The position numbers and the translations under genes are program-made. Shown here in pieces: positions 1-8,432 of a DNA stretch of 14,669 nucleotides (the first letter of the stretch is position 1; each line of letters starts with the position of its first letter). The notes under the pieces were generated by a model. That model made no database searches and was not told where the DNA came from. It worked only from the letters and a program-made list of their open reading frames with translations. Source of the DNA: UBA3071 sp965369635 (GTDB taxonomy: Bacteria > Chloroflexota > Anaerolineae > UBA3071). The stretch covers positions 1 through 14,669 of the forward strand of contig CBDURC010000058.1 of NCBI GenBank assembly GCA_965369635.1, in the 5' to 3' direction.

Positions 1-25
1 ACGTCTCACGTCTCACGTTTCACGC
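1..25 (-). repeat. Heptamer tandem repeat (minus orientation), about 3.5 units
   Basis: Read on the minus strand from position 25, the sequence is GCGTGAA, then ACGTGAG twice, then a partial ACGT running off the window edge. These units match the heptamers after groEL and at two other gene boundaries. The array may continue to the left of the window. Positions 26-117 hold nothing I recognise. Confidence 0.7.
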
Positions 26-117
26 AGTTCTATGCCCTGTCAATCCATTTCACCGCAGGCCATTCCTTGCCGGTGCTCCTGGTTCGAAGCAGTGGCGACT
101 CATCTGCGATTCCGGAT

Positions 118-146
118 TTGCCAAGATTTCGGACGTGGTGTAGAAT
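118..146 (+). promoter_or_regulatory. Sigma70-type promoter of groESL
   Basis: A -35 box TTGCCA (118-123) and a -10 box TAGAAT (141-146) are separated by exactly 17 bases. The predicted transcription start (about 152-154) falls at the left edge of the CIRCE palindrome. A bound repressor would therefore block initiation. The call rests on consensus match and position only. Confidence 0.75.
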
Positions 147-152
147 AGCGTT

Positions 153-185
153 GTGTTAGCACTCTCGCCTTGCGAGTGCTAACAC
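153..185 (+). promoter_or_regulatory. CIRCE operator (HrcA binding site), extended arms
   Basis: The CIRCE half-sites TTAGCACTC (156-164) and GAGTGCTAA (174-182) are perfect and separated by 9 bases. Pairing extends three more bases on each side, giving 12-bp arms (153-164 and 174-185). CIRCE is the established operator of the heat-shock repressor HrcA, whose activity depends on GroEL, so groESL is probably autoregulated. No hrcA gene lies in this window. Confidence 0.97.
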
Positions 186-235
186 GCTTATCGCGTCAAA
201 CGAAAGCAACACTATCACAAGGAGGTTGTAGAGCA

Positions 236-523
236 ATGAATCTGAAGCCACTTGGTGACCGCCTGGTCGTCGAGCCCAAAGAGCGCGAGGAGCGCACCGC
301 CAGCGGCATCATCTTGCCGGAGACGGCGAAGGAGAAGCCGCAAGAGGGCAAAGTATTGGCCGTTGGCCCGGGACGCCGCGATGAGGAAGGCAAGCGGATC
401 CCCATGGACGTCAAAAAGGGAGACATGGTGCTGTATGCCAAGTACGCCGGCACTGAGGTCAAACTGGACGACAAGAAGTTGCTCATCCTGAAGGAGAGCG
501 ACATCCTGGCCTTGGTCAAGTAG
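236..523 (+). CDS. groES: Co-chaperonin GroES (Hsp10)
   Basis: This 95-residue protein is the heptameric lid of the GroEL folding chamber in the cytoplasm. The N-terminus MNLKPLGDRLVVEP is the classic Cpn10 start. The mobile loop that contacts GroEL is visible at about residues 17-35 (TASGIILPETAKEKPQ), followed by the GKVLAVGPG strand and the C-terminal strands ending in ILALVK. The length is normal for the family. I chose the ATG at 236 because a strong AAGGAGG ribosome-binding site (219-225) precedes it. The frame is open further upstream (to 170), but that would start inside the CIRCE element. The gene is first in a two-gene operon with groEL, 56 bases downstream, under the CIRCE promoter. 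Confidence 0.98.
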   Translation: MNLKPLGDRLVVEPKEREERTASGIILPETAKEKPQEGKVLAVGPGRRDEEGKRIPMDVKKGDMVLYAKYAGTEVKLDDKKLLILKESDILALVK

Positions 524-579
524 CCGTCCCCTGGAAGGGATGAACAAGAACCACTATCACGTTAGGAGGAATCACAGAA

Positions 580-2208
<1,629 letters not shown>

Positions 2209-2210
2209 CA

Positions 2211-2259
2211 ACGTGAAACGCGAAGCGTGAAGCGTGAAACGTCGAACGTGACGCGTGTG
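2211..2259 (+). repeat. Heptamer tandem repeat, seven units
   Basis: Two bases after the groEL stop there are seven consecutive 7-base units: ACGTGAA, ACGCGAA, GCGTGAA, GCGTGAA, ACGTCGA, ACGTGAC and GCGTGTG. The consensus is about RCGTGAA. The units share period and motif with arrays at 1-25, 6299-6319 and 11049-11076. The array lies between the stop codon and the terminator, so it is transcribed as groEL 3' UTR. Confidence 0.85.
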
Positions 2260-2271
2260 ATGAACAGATGC

Positions 2272-2307
2272 AAGAGCCCACCGGTCTCACGGGATCGGTG
2301 GGCTTTT
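2272..2307 (+). terminator. Rho-independent terminator of groESL
   Basis: The inverted repeat GCCCACCG (2276-2283) / CGGTGGGC (2296-2303) has a 12-base loop and is followed by TTTT (2304-2307). The Ts can extend the stem against AAGA upstream. It is the only convincing terminator in the window. On the minus strand the following T-run is poor, so it is at best a weak terminator for the converging membrane-protein operon. Confidence 0.85.
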
Positions 2308-2368
2308 CGCGTCAAACGGAGTGCATCGTCTCAGATGGTGCACCGCGAAGTCGGAGACTTTGCACTTC

Positions 2369-3778
2369 CTACAGTTGCACTTCAACGATGGTGCCGAACG
2401 CTGTGGTGATGGTTGACACCAGTTCCGCCAGCAGTTGGGGCCTCAGACTCAGCAGGAGGCTGACCAGCAGCAAGACAGCTACCAGTCCACTGGCTAAACG
2501 CGGCTCCCGTTCGACCTCTGGGTCATGCAAGGGGCCGAGGAGCGCCCGCAGTCCCCGCAGATAGCCAACGATCACACCTGCCGCCCCTAGTAGCAGGATG
2601 ATCGCCGCTCGCGGCATCTGCTGCCCCAGGAGTTGCAACAGCGCCCAGTGACCAGAGAAGCCCGCAGTCAGCGGGAGGCCGGCCAGTCCCACTCCGCCGG
2701 CTAGCAGTCCGGCCACGCTCCACGGCAGCCGTCTTGCCGCGCCGCTGGCGCGTTGGAAGCTGTCGCCCCCGGCGCGATGGCGCAGCGTAGCCAGTCCCAT
2801 AGCTCCCAGCAACAGTGCCACGGAACGAGCGATGAAGAGCGACGCCGCCAAGGGCAAGCCCAACGGCCCTCCCAGCCCCAGCGCGGCCAGAAGGCAGCCG
2901 AAATCGAACAGTGACGCGTAACCCCAGAGTCGTCCGAAGCTCCGCTGCCCCGCGGCCAGCAGCCCACTCCAGCCGGCGGTGATCAGTCCCATCCAGAGCA
3001 GCCAGCGTGAGACGTCGTGGTAGTCCGCCAGCCAGGGGTAGGCGCGCAGGAAGCCGTTGAGCAGGAAGATCACCACCGCGTTGTGGCTGAGCAACAGGAA
3101 AGCACTGACCAGCGGCGGCGCTTCCGCAGTCAGAGCGGGCACCGCGCCGTGGAGCGGCACGGCCATCAGCAGAAACAGGAAACCGTAAGCCCAAAGCCGC
3201 GCTGCCGCAGCGAAGGGAGCAAGGTCGTCGGGATTGAGTGGCGCCTGGCTGAGATACCAGGCAGCGACGAGGAAGAAGGGAAAGGCCATCACGGCGAAGA
3301 TCAACCAGCGCAGCGCGCCCCGCGTCGAACCGGGGCGTCCGGCCTGGATGATGTAAACGGCCAGCGCAGCGGCGAAAGCCAGCACCAGCGGCGCTCGCGT
3401 CAGCGGCTGCGTGACCGCTGCAGCGTTGACCAGGCTCAGCAGCACCAACCCAAAGGGGAAGAAGGATCGCCCCTGGGAGATGCGCCAGGCGTAAAGGAAG
3501 CAGGCGGCGGCCAGGCTGCAGGTAAAGGTCAGCAATGGTCTGGCGGCAGGCGTGAGGGTCAGATGCTGTCCGAGAAACGTCACTGGTTGTCCCATCACCA
3601 CCGTGCGGCCCAAGAAATGGACTGTCGCCTGCGGCGGCCAGTGCCAGGTGATCAAGGCCAGCCCGCCAGCGACAGCCGCGGCCAGTCCTGCCGCCGCCAG
3701 TGCCCAGCGGCGCAGCAGGTAGACCAACACCGCCGCCAACAGCGGCAGGCCCAGCACAAGCGTCGGCCCGGCGATCAC
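2369..3778 (-). CDS. NuoN-like / antiporter-like membrane subunit, divergent
   Basis: This 469-residue, almost wholly hydrophobic protein has about a dozen predicted membrane helices. It resembles the proton-conducting (Nuo L/M/N, Mrp antiporter) family. The best signatures are a PLHGAVPALTAEAPPLVSA segment near 208-226, matching the family pattern PxHxWLPxAHxxAPxxVSA, and GLPLTAGFSGHW near 367-378, matching the helix-12 pattern GxPxTxGFxGK. Key charges are replaced: the helix-7 Lys position is Leu203, the helix-12 Lys is His377, and no Glu is obvious in helix 5. The start is a GTG at 3778 with a GGAGGT site, and it overlaps the preceding stop by 4 bases (GTGA), so the two are translationally coupled. 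The exact transport role is unknown. It may be a structural or non-pumping paralogue. Confidence 0.82.
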   Translation of the reverse strand: MIAGPTLVLGLPLLAAVLVYLLRRWALAAAGLAAAVAGGLALITWHWPPQATVHFLGRTVVMGQPVTFLGQHLTLTPAARPLLTFTCSLAAACFLYAWRISQGRSFFPFGLVLLSLVNAAAVTQPLTRAPLVLAFAAALAVYIIQAGRPGSTRGALRWLIFAVMAFPFFLVAAWYLSQAPLNPDDLAPFAAAARLWAYGFLFLLMAVPLHGAVPALTAEAPPLVSAFLLLSHNAVVIFLLNGFLRAYPWLADYHDVSRWLLWMGLITAGWSGLLAAGQRSFGRLWGYASLFDFGCLLAALGLGGPLGLPLAASLFIARSVALLLGAMGLATLRHRAGGDSFQRASGAARRLPWSVAGLLAGGVGLAGLPLTAGFSGHWALLQLLGQQMPRAAIILLLGAAGVIVGYLRGLRALLGPLHDPEVEREPRLASGLVAVLLLVSLLLSLRPQLLAELVSTITTAFGTIVEVQL

Positions 3779-4581
3779 TTTTCTACCTCCCCTGCTACGT
3801 CACCCTCTGGTTGTCTTGGCCAGCGGAACAGTGGAAGAAGCGGAAAGATAGAAACCTTCCGCTCATTTCGCTTTTCCGCTGACAATAGGGTCTCTGGTAG
3901 AATGCCTAAATGCCGCGCCAGCCGCGGCCTCCCCGCCACGCCGCGGGCTACCATCAGATAGGCCACCGCCAACCCCAGCAGCAGGTCCAGGCTGCCCAGC
4001 AAGCCGATAGCCAAGGCGGTGGGCTCCAGCGCCGCGTAGAGGAGCTGGAAGCCCGCCGTGATCGTGAGCAGGCCCAGTCCAGCCCGCAGTGGCTCGTCGC
4101 TGAGCCCCATGGACAGGAAGCCCATCAGCCACAGCCAGGTGCAGGCCAGAACCAGGTCCGAAGGTAATGCGGGCAAGATCAAGCGCTCTTGCAGGCGGAA
4201 GAAGACTAAGCCAGCCAGGACGACGGCCAGCAACCGCAGCAAGGTCACGGTGGAGAGGAGAGGCCAGCGCTCGCCCCGCCCGCGGCGCAGCAGCCACCAG
4301 CGAGCCGGCTCCTGCCGTTGTCCCCATCTTACCCGCCGCGCCGAGATGAACCAGATCACAGCGATCAGCCCGCCCACCAGCATGCGCAGCACTGCCCAAT
4401 CGACGGGTAGTAGCCGCGTGCTCAACACCGTCAGCAGTACCGATTGAGCAGCGAAAGCGAGCAGGGACAGACGCCAGTCGGCCAGAATGACGATCAGTGC
4501 CGCGCAAAGGCCTGCCCCGATAACTATCCACGGGCTGGTCAGGAGCGGAAACTGTGTCAGAGTCTCAGATGTCGTCAGCAT
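3775..4581 (-). CDS. Multi-pass membrane protein, possibly HyfE/NuoK-like
   Basis: This 268-residue protein has about seven hydrophobic segments. It sits between two antiporter-like subunits in a tight operon, with a 9-base gap before it and a 4-base overlap after it. The stretch from about 165 to 213 (LGLLTITAGFQLLYAALEP, then a Leu/Gly-rich helix ending VAYLMVARG) resembles the last helices of NuoK/MrpC/HyfE-type subunits, which normally partner antiporter subunits. This resemblance is weak and is my inference from context and helix pattern. A loop near residues 83-105 is strongly basic (RRVRWGQRQEPARWWLLRRG). The polar C-terminal tail (about 225-268) is longer than expected for this type. 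I cannot assign a gene symbol. Confidence 0.65.
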   Translation of the reverse strand: MLTTSETLTQFPLLTSPWIVIGAGLCAALIVILADWRLSLLAFAAQSVLLTVLSTRLLPVDWAVLRMLVGGLIAVIWFISARRVRWGQRQEPARWWLLRRGRGERWPLLSTVTLLRLLAVVLAGLVFFRLQERLILPALPSDLVLACTWLWLMGFLSMGLSDEPLRAGLGLLTITAGFQLLYAALEPTALAIGLLGSLDLLLGLAVAYLMVARGVAGRPRLARHLGILPETLLSAEKRNERKVSIFPLLPLFRWPRQPEGDVAGEVEK

Positions 4582-4590
4582 GGTACAACC

Positions 4591-6237
4591 CTAAAGATTC
4601 CACAGCAGCCAGCCGAGCAGCGCCGCCAGTCCCAACCATCCCAGATACCCCTCTCCCTCCACCACGGCGCCCAGACCTCGTAGCAGGTCTGCTGTTAGCT
4701 CCACCGTCCAGCGCAGAGCACCGTAGCCCCATTCCAGGCTGACCACGTGGCTTACTACCTCTTGTCTACCACGCAGCCCCGCCAGGAAACGCCCTCTGCC
4801 CCAGGCCAGCAGCGCGCCGCCGGCCCACGGCAGCAGCAGGCTCACCCAGACAACGGGCGAGGCCTGCTGCAATTGCACCAGCAGCGGCTGGTAGATCGGG
4901 CCTTCCACGGACCATCCTGCGAAGCTGGCCAGGAAGGGGGGCTGAAGGCCCCAGATCAGCAGGGGCACCGCCAGCAGCCCGGCGGCGACGAGAAGGCGGG
5001 CCGCCGCACCCAGGGCCACAGGCTGAGGCGATGGCTGTGTGCGCCGGAAAAGTGCGGGCAGCAGCGCAGCGACGAGCAGAGTTTCCGCCAGCAAAGCCAG
5101 CACCCAGAGGGGCAGGAAAGCGAAGGTCAAGGTCGTCAAGTGTGCCACAGCGAAGCGGGCTGGGAAGCCAGGTGTTCCCGGCAAGCCGATCAGGGCTAGC
5201 ACAGCCAGCATCACCGGCTGGCGCCACCCCCATCGCCGGCTGATGGCCTGGCCTACCATCAGGCTGCCCACACCCAAGGTCAACAGCGTCAGCGGCCAGG
5301 CGATGGCCGAGGGACCCTCCGGAGCGGCCAGTGCGGCGGCCAGCACGGTCAGGCTGACGCGGTTGATTGCCACCCATGCTCCGCGAGGGCCTTCCTCTTC
5401 GGTCAACCATGCCGCCAACCCGCTGCCTAACATGCCCAGCACGCCAACCGCTGCCCACGCTGGCTGGGAGTGGTAGGTCGATCCGGCCAGGGAGTGCACC
5501 TGTCCCAAGAGCCAGAGGCCCGTCAGCGGAGCGATGAGGTGCATAGCTATCAGACCGCTGCGGCTGCGTTGTTGTTGCGGCAACAGCCAGATATGGAGCG
5601 GGTATGCGCCGCAGCGCAGCAGGGCGGCCAGCAGCAAGGCGAACACACTGAGCGGAGCTGTTTCAGCCGACAGTGGCTGCTCCACTCCCGCCGGCCCGGC
5701 GAAGAGAAGCGCTGCTAGCAGGAGCCAGGTGCCCAGACTGTTCAGCCCCCAGGCTCGAGCGCCCACCTTACCCCCTTCTTCCGCCGTGGTCCTGAGCCCC
5801 AAGGCCACATCCAGCACGATCCAGCTTGCCGCCAGAGTCAGCAGGTTGGCCGAGAAGAAAAAGAACGAAGCAGCGGCCATGAGCAACAGCGTCGTCGCCA
5901 GCGTCGGTGAGCGGCCTGCCCTGGGTTCCTCCCAGGCCACGAGGATGGCCACCACGCCGAGCAGGAGCAGCAGACTTGCCGCCAGCCAGTTCCAACTGTC
6001 TATCTGCCACAGCCACGCGCCGCCGGGCAGCGTCACGGGGTCCCAGGCCCAGGCCAACTGGTTCGGCTGTCCCGAGAGGACCATCCACAGAAGCAATCCT
6101 CCAGCGCCGATGACCGTCAGCAGGGCCATGACGAGGGGCAGCGAACGAGGCAGCCTGCGCCGAATGAGAGTCAGGACCAAGGCTCCCAGCATCAGGACGA
6201 GCCCCGGCCCCAGTGGCGTGGTGAAGAGATTGGTCAT
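4591..6237 (-). CDS. NuoL/NuoM-like (HyfB-like) proton-conducting membrane subunit, divergent
   Basis: This 548-residue membrane protein has about 14 hydrophobic helices. It belongs to the complex I/Mrp antiporter-like family. The markers are RCGAYPLHIWLLP near 208-220 (family pattern KxxxxPxHxWLP) with a conserved His in helix 8 (MHLIAPLTG), and GLPGTPGFPARF near 351-362 (family GxPxTxGFxxK). The Lys of helix 7 is Arg208 and that of helix 12 is Arg361. The Trp-Glu pair of helix 5 reads Trp-Ile (139-140), with an Asp at 143. I chose the ATG at 6237, which has GGACAGG upstream. An in-frame GTG at 6330 would add 31 non-hydrophobic residues and would start within the leader repeat. It is first gene of a three-gene minus-strand operon. 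No peripheral-arm or quinone-site subunit is nearby. Confidence 0.83.
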   Translation of the reverse strand: MTNLFTTPLGPGLVLMLGALVLTLIRRRLPRSLPLVMALLTVIGAGGLLLWMVLSGQPNQLAWAWDPVTLPGGAWLWQIDSWNWLAASLLLLLGVVAILVAWEEPRAGRSPTLATTLLLMAAASFFFFSANLLTLAASWIVLDVALGLRTTAEEGGKVGARAWGLNSLGTWLLLAALLFAGPAGVEQPLSAETAPLSVFALLLAALLRCGAYPLHIWLLPQQQRSRSGLIAMHLIAPLTGLWLLGQVHSLAGSTYHSQPAWAAVGVLGMLGSGLAAWLTEEEGPRGAWVAINRVSLTVLAAALAAPEGPSAIAWPLTLLTLGVGSLMVGQAISRRWGWRQPVMLAVLALIGLPGTPGFPARFAVAHLTTLTFAFLPLWVLALLAETLLVAALLPALFRRTQPSPQPVALGAAARLLVAAGLLAVPLLIWGLQPPFLASFAGWSVEGPIYQPLLVQLQQASPVVWVSLLLPWAGGALLAWGRGRFLAGLRGRQEVVSHVVSLEWGYGALRWTVELTADLLRGLGAVVEGEGYLGWLGLAALLGWLLWNL

Positions 6238-6298
6238 TGAACCTGTCCAAAAGGTCTGCGAGGCACGAAGCGACTTCCGCTTGATCCTGCATGGCGGA

Positions 6299-6332
6299 CC
6301 GTGAAAAGTGATGCGTGAGCGGGGGGTCACGC
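6299..6332 (+). repeat. Heptamer repeats with an inverted copy (hairpin)
   Basis: Three tandem heptamers (CCGTGAA, AAGTGAT, GCGTGAG; 6299-6319) are followed by the inverted unit TCACGC (6327-6332). GCGTGA (6313-6318) pairs perfectly with it across an 8-base G-rich loop. The element lies in the predicted 5' leader of the minus-strand antiporter operon. Confidence 0.65.
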
Positions 6333-6344
6333 TTGTTGGGTGCT

Positions 6345-6374
6345 ATTCTAACACGAAAGGGGAAAGCGCGCCAA
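6345..6374 (-). promoter_or_regulatory. Putative promoter of the antiporter-like operon
   Basis: On the minus strand, TTGGCG (6374-6369) and TAGAAT (6350-6345) are separated by 18 bases. This places the start near 6338, about 100 bases before the ATG at 6237. The -10 context TAGAATAGC is the same as that of groES. The prediction is from sequence only. Confidence 0.5.
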
Positions 6375-6444
6375 CTCTGCACAGCACGCGAACAGGCGCA
6401 TAGTCTGAGTCATGAGCGAACGGCTACTCTGGTTTTCGCCGGAT

Positions 6445-6473
6445 TTGACAGGATCACCCTTTCATGGCACAAT
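6445..6473 (+). promoter_or_regulatory. Putative promoter of the kinase/polyphosphate gene cluster
   Basis: A perfect -35 box TTGACA (6445-6450) is followed after 17 bases by CACAAT (6468-6473), a 4/6 match to the -10 consensus. Initiation near 6480 would give a leader of about 215 bases that includes the hairpin at 6615-6649. No other gene is visible in the 6238-6696 gap. Confidence 0.5.
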
Positions 6474-6614
6474 GTGGACAGCCTCTCTAGGAACGCGGGC
6501 ATCGCCTACAGGGTCCAGATCGCGCTTCTGCTGACTCTTCACGCACCTACCCACTGTTGAGGGTACAAAATCGTCAAGGATGATCTGTGGTAGGTTTTGA
6601 TGTCATAGAACTCC

Positions 6615-6649
6615 AGAAGTCACCCTGCGACCGGCTCAGGATGACTTCT
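6615..6649 (+). repeat. REP-like hairpin in the leader of the kinase cluster
   Basis: AGAAGTCA (6615-6622) is the exact reverse complement of TGACTTCT (6642-6649). Inside it, CCTG (6624-6627) pairs with CAGG (6637-6640), leaving one mismatch and a 9-base loop. No T-run follows, so it is not a classic terminator. It resembles dispersed intergenic palindromes of the REP type. It lies 35 bases before the ribosome-binding site of the first kinase gene. Confidence 0.6.
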
Positions 6650-6696
6650 GCTTGTATGTCCCCAGACCTCGGATCACCACTTCAGGAGGGAATAGC

Positions 6697-7458
6697 ATGG
6701 CCAAGCTATCCGACGGACGGGCCCTACCGGGCAAGCTGTTCATCGTTGAAGGCATCGACGGCTCTGGCAAGAGCACCCAGTTGGATATGCTGCGCAAGTG
6801 GCTCATCGGCCAGGGGTACTGTGTGGCTTTCAGCGAATGGAACTCCTCGCCGGTCGTGCGGGAGACCACCCGGCGGGGCAAGAAGAAGCAGTTATTGACT
6901 TCCACTTCCTTCAGCCTCATCCACGCCGCCGATTTCGCCGATCGCATGGAACGGCAGATGCTGCCAGCCCTCAAGGCAGGCGCCATCGTTCTCGCTGATC
7001 GCTACATCTACACTGCTTTCGGTCGGGACGTGGCTCGCGGCGTCCATCCCCAATGGGTACGCGAGGTCTACTCCTTCGCCCTCCTGCCCACGGTCGCCTT
7101 CTACTTCCGTGTGTCCTTGGATGAATCCCTGGAGCGAATCCTGAGCGGAAGGCCCGCGCTGAAATACTACGAGGCCGGTATGGATGTGGGCCTCAGCAAT
7201 GATCCCTACGAGAGTTACAGGCTATTCCAAGGCCGCATTTTGGAAGAATACGAGAAGATGATAGACGAGTTCGGGCTGACGGTCATAGATGCCACGTTGC
7301 CGTTGCTGGAGCAACAGGAGCAGGTACGCGAGATTGTCGAGCCCTATCTAGGTGAGGCCCTGCGCGCTGAACGGCGTGGCTGGCGCGAAGTGTTGGCCGC
7401 CGAGGGACTGCAAGGCCGCTACCTGGACGAGATGCTCATTGCAGGAGGTCAGTCATGA
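6697..7458 (+). CDS. Thymidylate-kinase-like P-loop kinase (first of a pair)
   Basis: This 253-residue protein resembles dTMP kinase (about 210 residues), which phosphorylates dTMP with ATP. It has a canonical Walker A, GIDGSGKST (19-27, Lys25), after the usual hydrophobic strand (KLFIVEG). The Asp-Arg-Tyr motif is in LADRYIYTAFGRDVARG (DRY 101-103), with the Ala-Arg-Gly downstream that is typical of the family. The C-terminal region (about 215-253) is longer than in ordinary Tmk. The ATG at 6697 is supported by AGGAGGG (6684-6690). A TTG at 6652 is also in frame but has no good site. The stop overlaps the ATG of the next, paralogous kinase by 4 bases. A housekeeping tmk probably lies elsewhere, so the true substrate may differ. 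The paralogous pair suggests a heterodimer. Confidence 0.82.
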   Translation: MAKLSDGRALPGKLFIVEGIDGSGKSTQLDMLRKWLIGQGYCVAFSEWNSSPVVRETTRRGKKKQLLTSTSFSLIHAADFADRMERQMLPALKAGAIVLADRYIYTAFGRDVARGVHPQWVREVYSFALLPTVAFYFRVSLDESLERILSGRPALKYYEAGMDVGLSNDPYESYRLFQGRILEEYEKMIDEFGLTVIDATLPLLEQQEQVREIVEPYLGEALRAERRGWREVLAAEGLQGRYLDEMLIAGGQS

Positions 7459-8432
7459 CGGTCGTTCGCTTCTACAGCTACGATCTGCCCGGCTTCAAGA
7501 AAAAGCGACTACCCGGTAAACTGGTCGTCCTGGAAGGCACGGACGGCGTGGGGCGCTCGACCCAAATCGCCCTTCTGAGGGAGTGGCTGGAATCGGAGGG
7601 ATATGCCACGGCAGCTACCGGACTCAAGCGGGGCAAACTGGCCGGGAGGGGAATCAAGTCGGCCATGCAGGGGCACACCTTGGGCGACGCTACGATGAAC
7701 CTGCTGTACGCCACCGATTTCACAGACCGGCTGGAGCGAGACATCATCCCTGCTCTACGGGCAGGCTTCGTGGTGCTGACCGACCGCTATATCTACTCCA
7801 TCATTGCCCGCGCTCAGGCACGGGGAATCGACCCCACCTGGCTCCGCAATGTCTTCGGCTTCGCCTTGGTGCCGGACGTCGTTTTCTACTTGCAGGCTGA
7901 TTTGACTCACCTGATCCCCCGCGTGCTGAACATCCGTGGCTTCGACTACTGGGAATCGGGGGTGGATTTCATTGCCGGACGGAACTACTACGATAGCTAC
8001 GTCGAATACCAGACCCGGCTGCTGGCTCAGTTCGACGCCATGGCCGACGAGTTCAAGTTCGTGCGCATTGATGCCAACCGCTCCATCCACGAGGTCTTTC
8101 AATCGCTGCAGGCAGAGATCAAGGATCTGATCAAGGGCATGAAGCCACCCAAGAAGCTGATGAAAGAACTGGAAGAGAAGAAGGCTGAGGAGGAGGCGAA
8201 GGAGAAGGAGAAAGGAAAGGCGAAGAAGGCCGAAGAGAAACCGAAGGAGAAGGGAAAGGAGAAGTTGGTCGAGGAGAGGCCCAAGGACAGGAGAGAGGAG
8301 AAGAAAACTGAGGGGAGAAGAGTCGACGAAGAGATGCGGCCCCGAGCAAAGGGGGCGACGGGGGGAGAAGAGACGGCCAAAGGCGGGAGTAAATGGAAAG
8401 GGTGGTTTGAGCGTCTGCTACAGTCCAGTTGA
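7455..8432 (+). CDS. Thymidylate-kinase-like protein with Arg in the P-loop and a Lys/Glu-rich tail
   Basis: This 325-residue paralogue of the upstream gene shares the PGKLxxxEGxDGxG start, an LTDRYIYS motif (DRY 110-112) and a shared helix-rich middle (ARGIDPTWLRNVFGFALVPDVVFYL). Its Walker A reads GTDGVGRST (28-36), with Arg34 in place of the catalytic Lys, so kinase activity may be altered or absent. Residues about 229-305 form a low-complexity tail of Lys and Glu runs with few hydrophobic residues, probably coil or disordered. The tail ends in an aromatic amphipathic patch (WKGWFERLLQ). The ATG at 7455 has AGGAGG (7443-7448) and overlaps the previous stop (ATGA). The plus strand is strongly purine-rich across the tail. 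A regulatory or scaffolding partner of the first kinase is a reasonable inference. Confidence 0.82.
   Translation: MTVVRFYSYDLPGFKKKRLPGKLVVLEGTDGVGRSTQIALLREWLESEGYATAATGLKRGKLAGRGIKSAMQGHTLGDATMNLLYATDFTDRLERDIIPALRAGFVVLTDRYIYSIIARAQARGIDPTWLRNVFGFALVPDVVFYLQADLTHLIPRVLNIRGFDYWESGVDFIAGRNYYDSYVEYQTRLLAQFDAMADEFKFVRIDANRSIHEVFQSLQAEIKDLIKGMKPPKKLMKELEEKKAEEEAKEKEKGKAKKAEEKPKEKGKEKLVEERPKDRREEKKTEGRRVDEEMRPRAKGATGGEETAKGGSKWKGWFERLLQSS

Noticed and set aside
2211..2259. CRISPR-like array
   Set aside because: The units are 7 bases with no spacers and no cas genes are present.
2360..2383. 9-bp direct repeat TTGCACTTC flanking the stop of the NuoN-like gene
   Set aside because: It is short, occurs once, and has no associated element. 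It is probably chance.
3017..3961. A 314-codon plus-strand open frame inside the antiporter operon
   Set aside because: The sequence is Gln/Arg/Gly-rich with no domain, opposite clear membrane proteins. It is a shadow frame.
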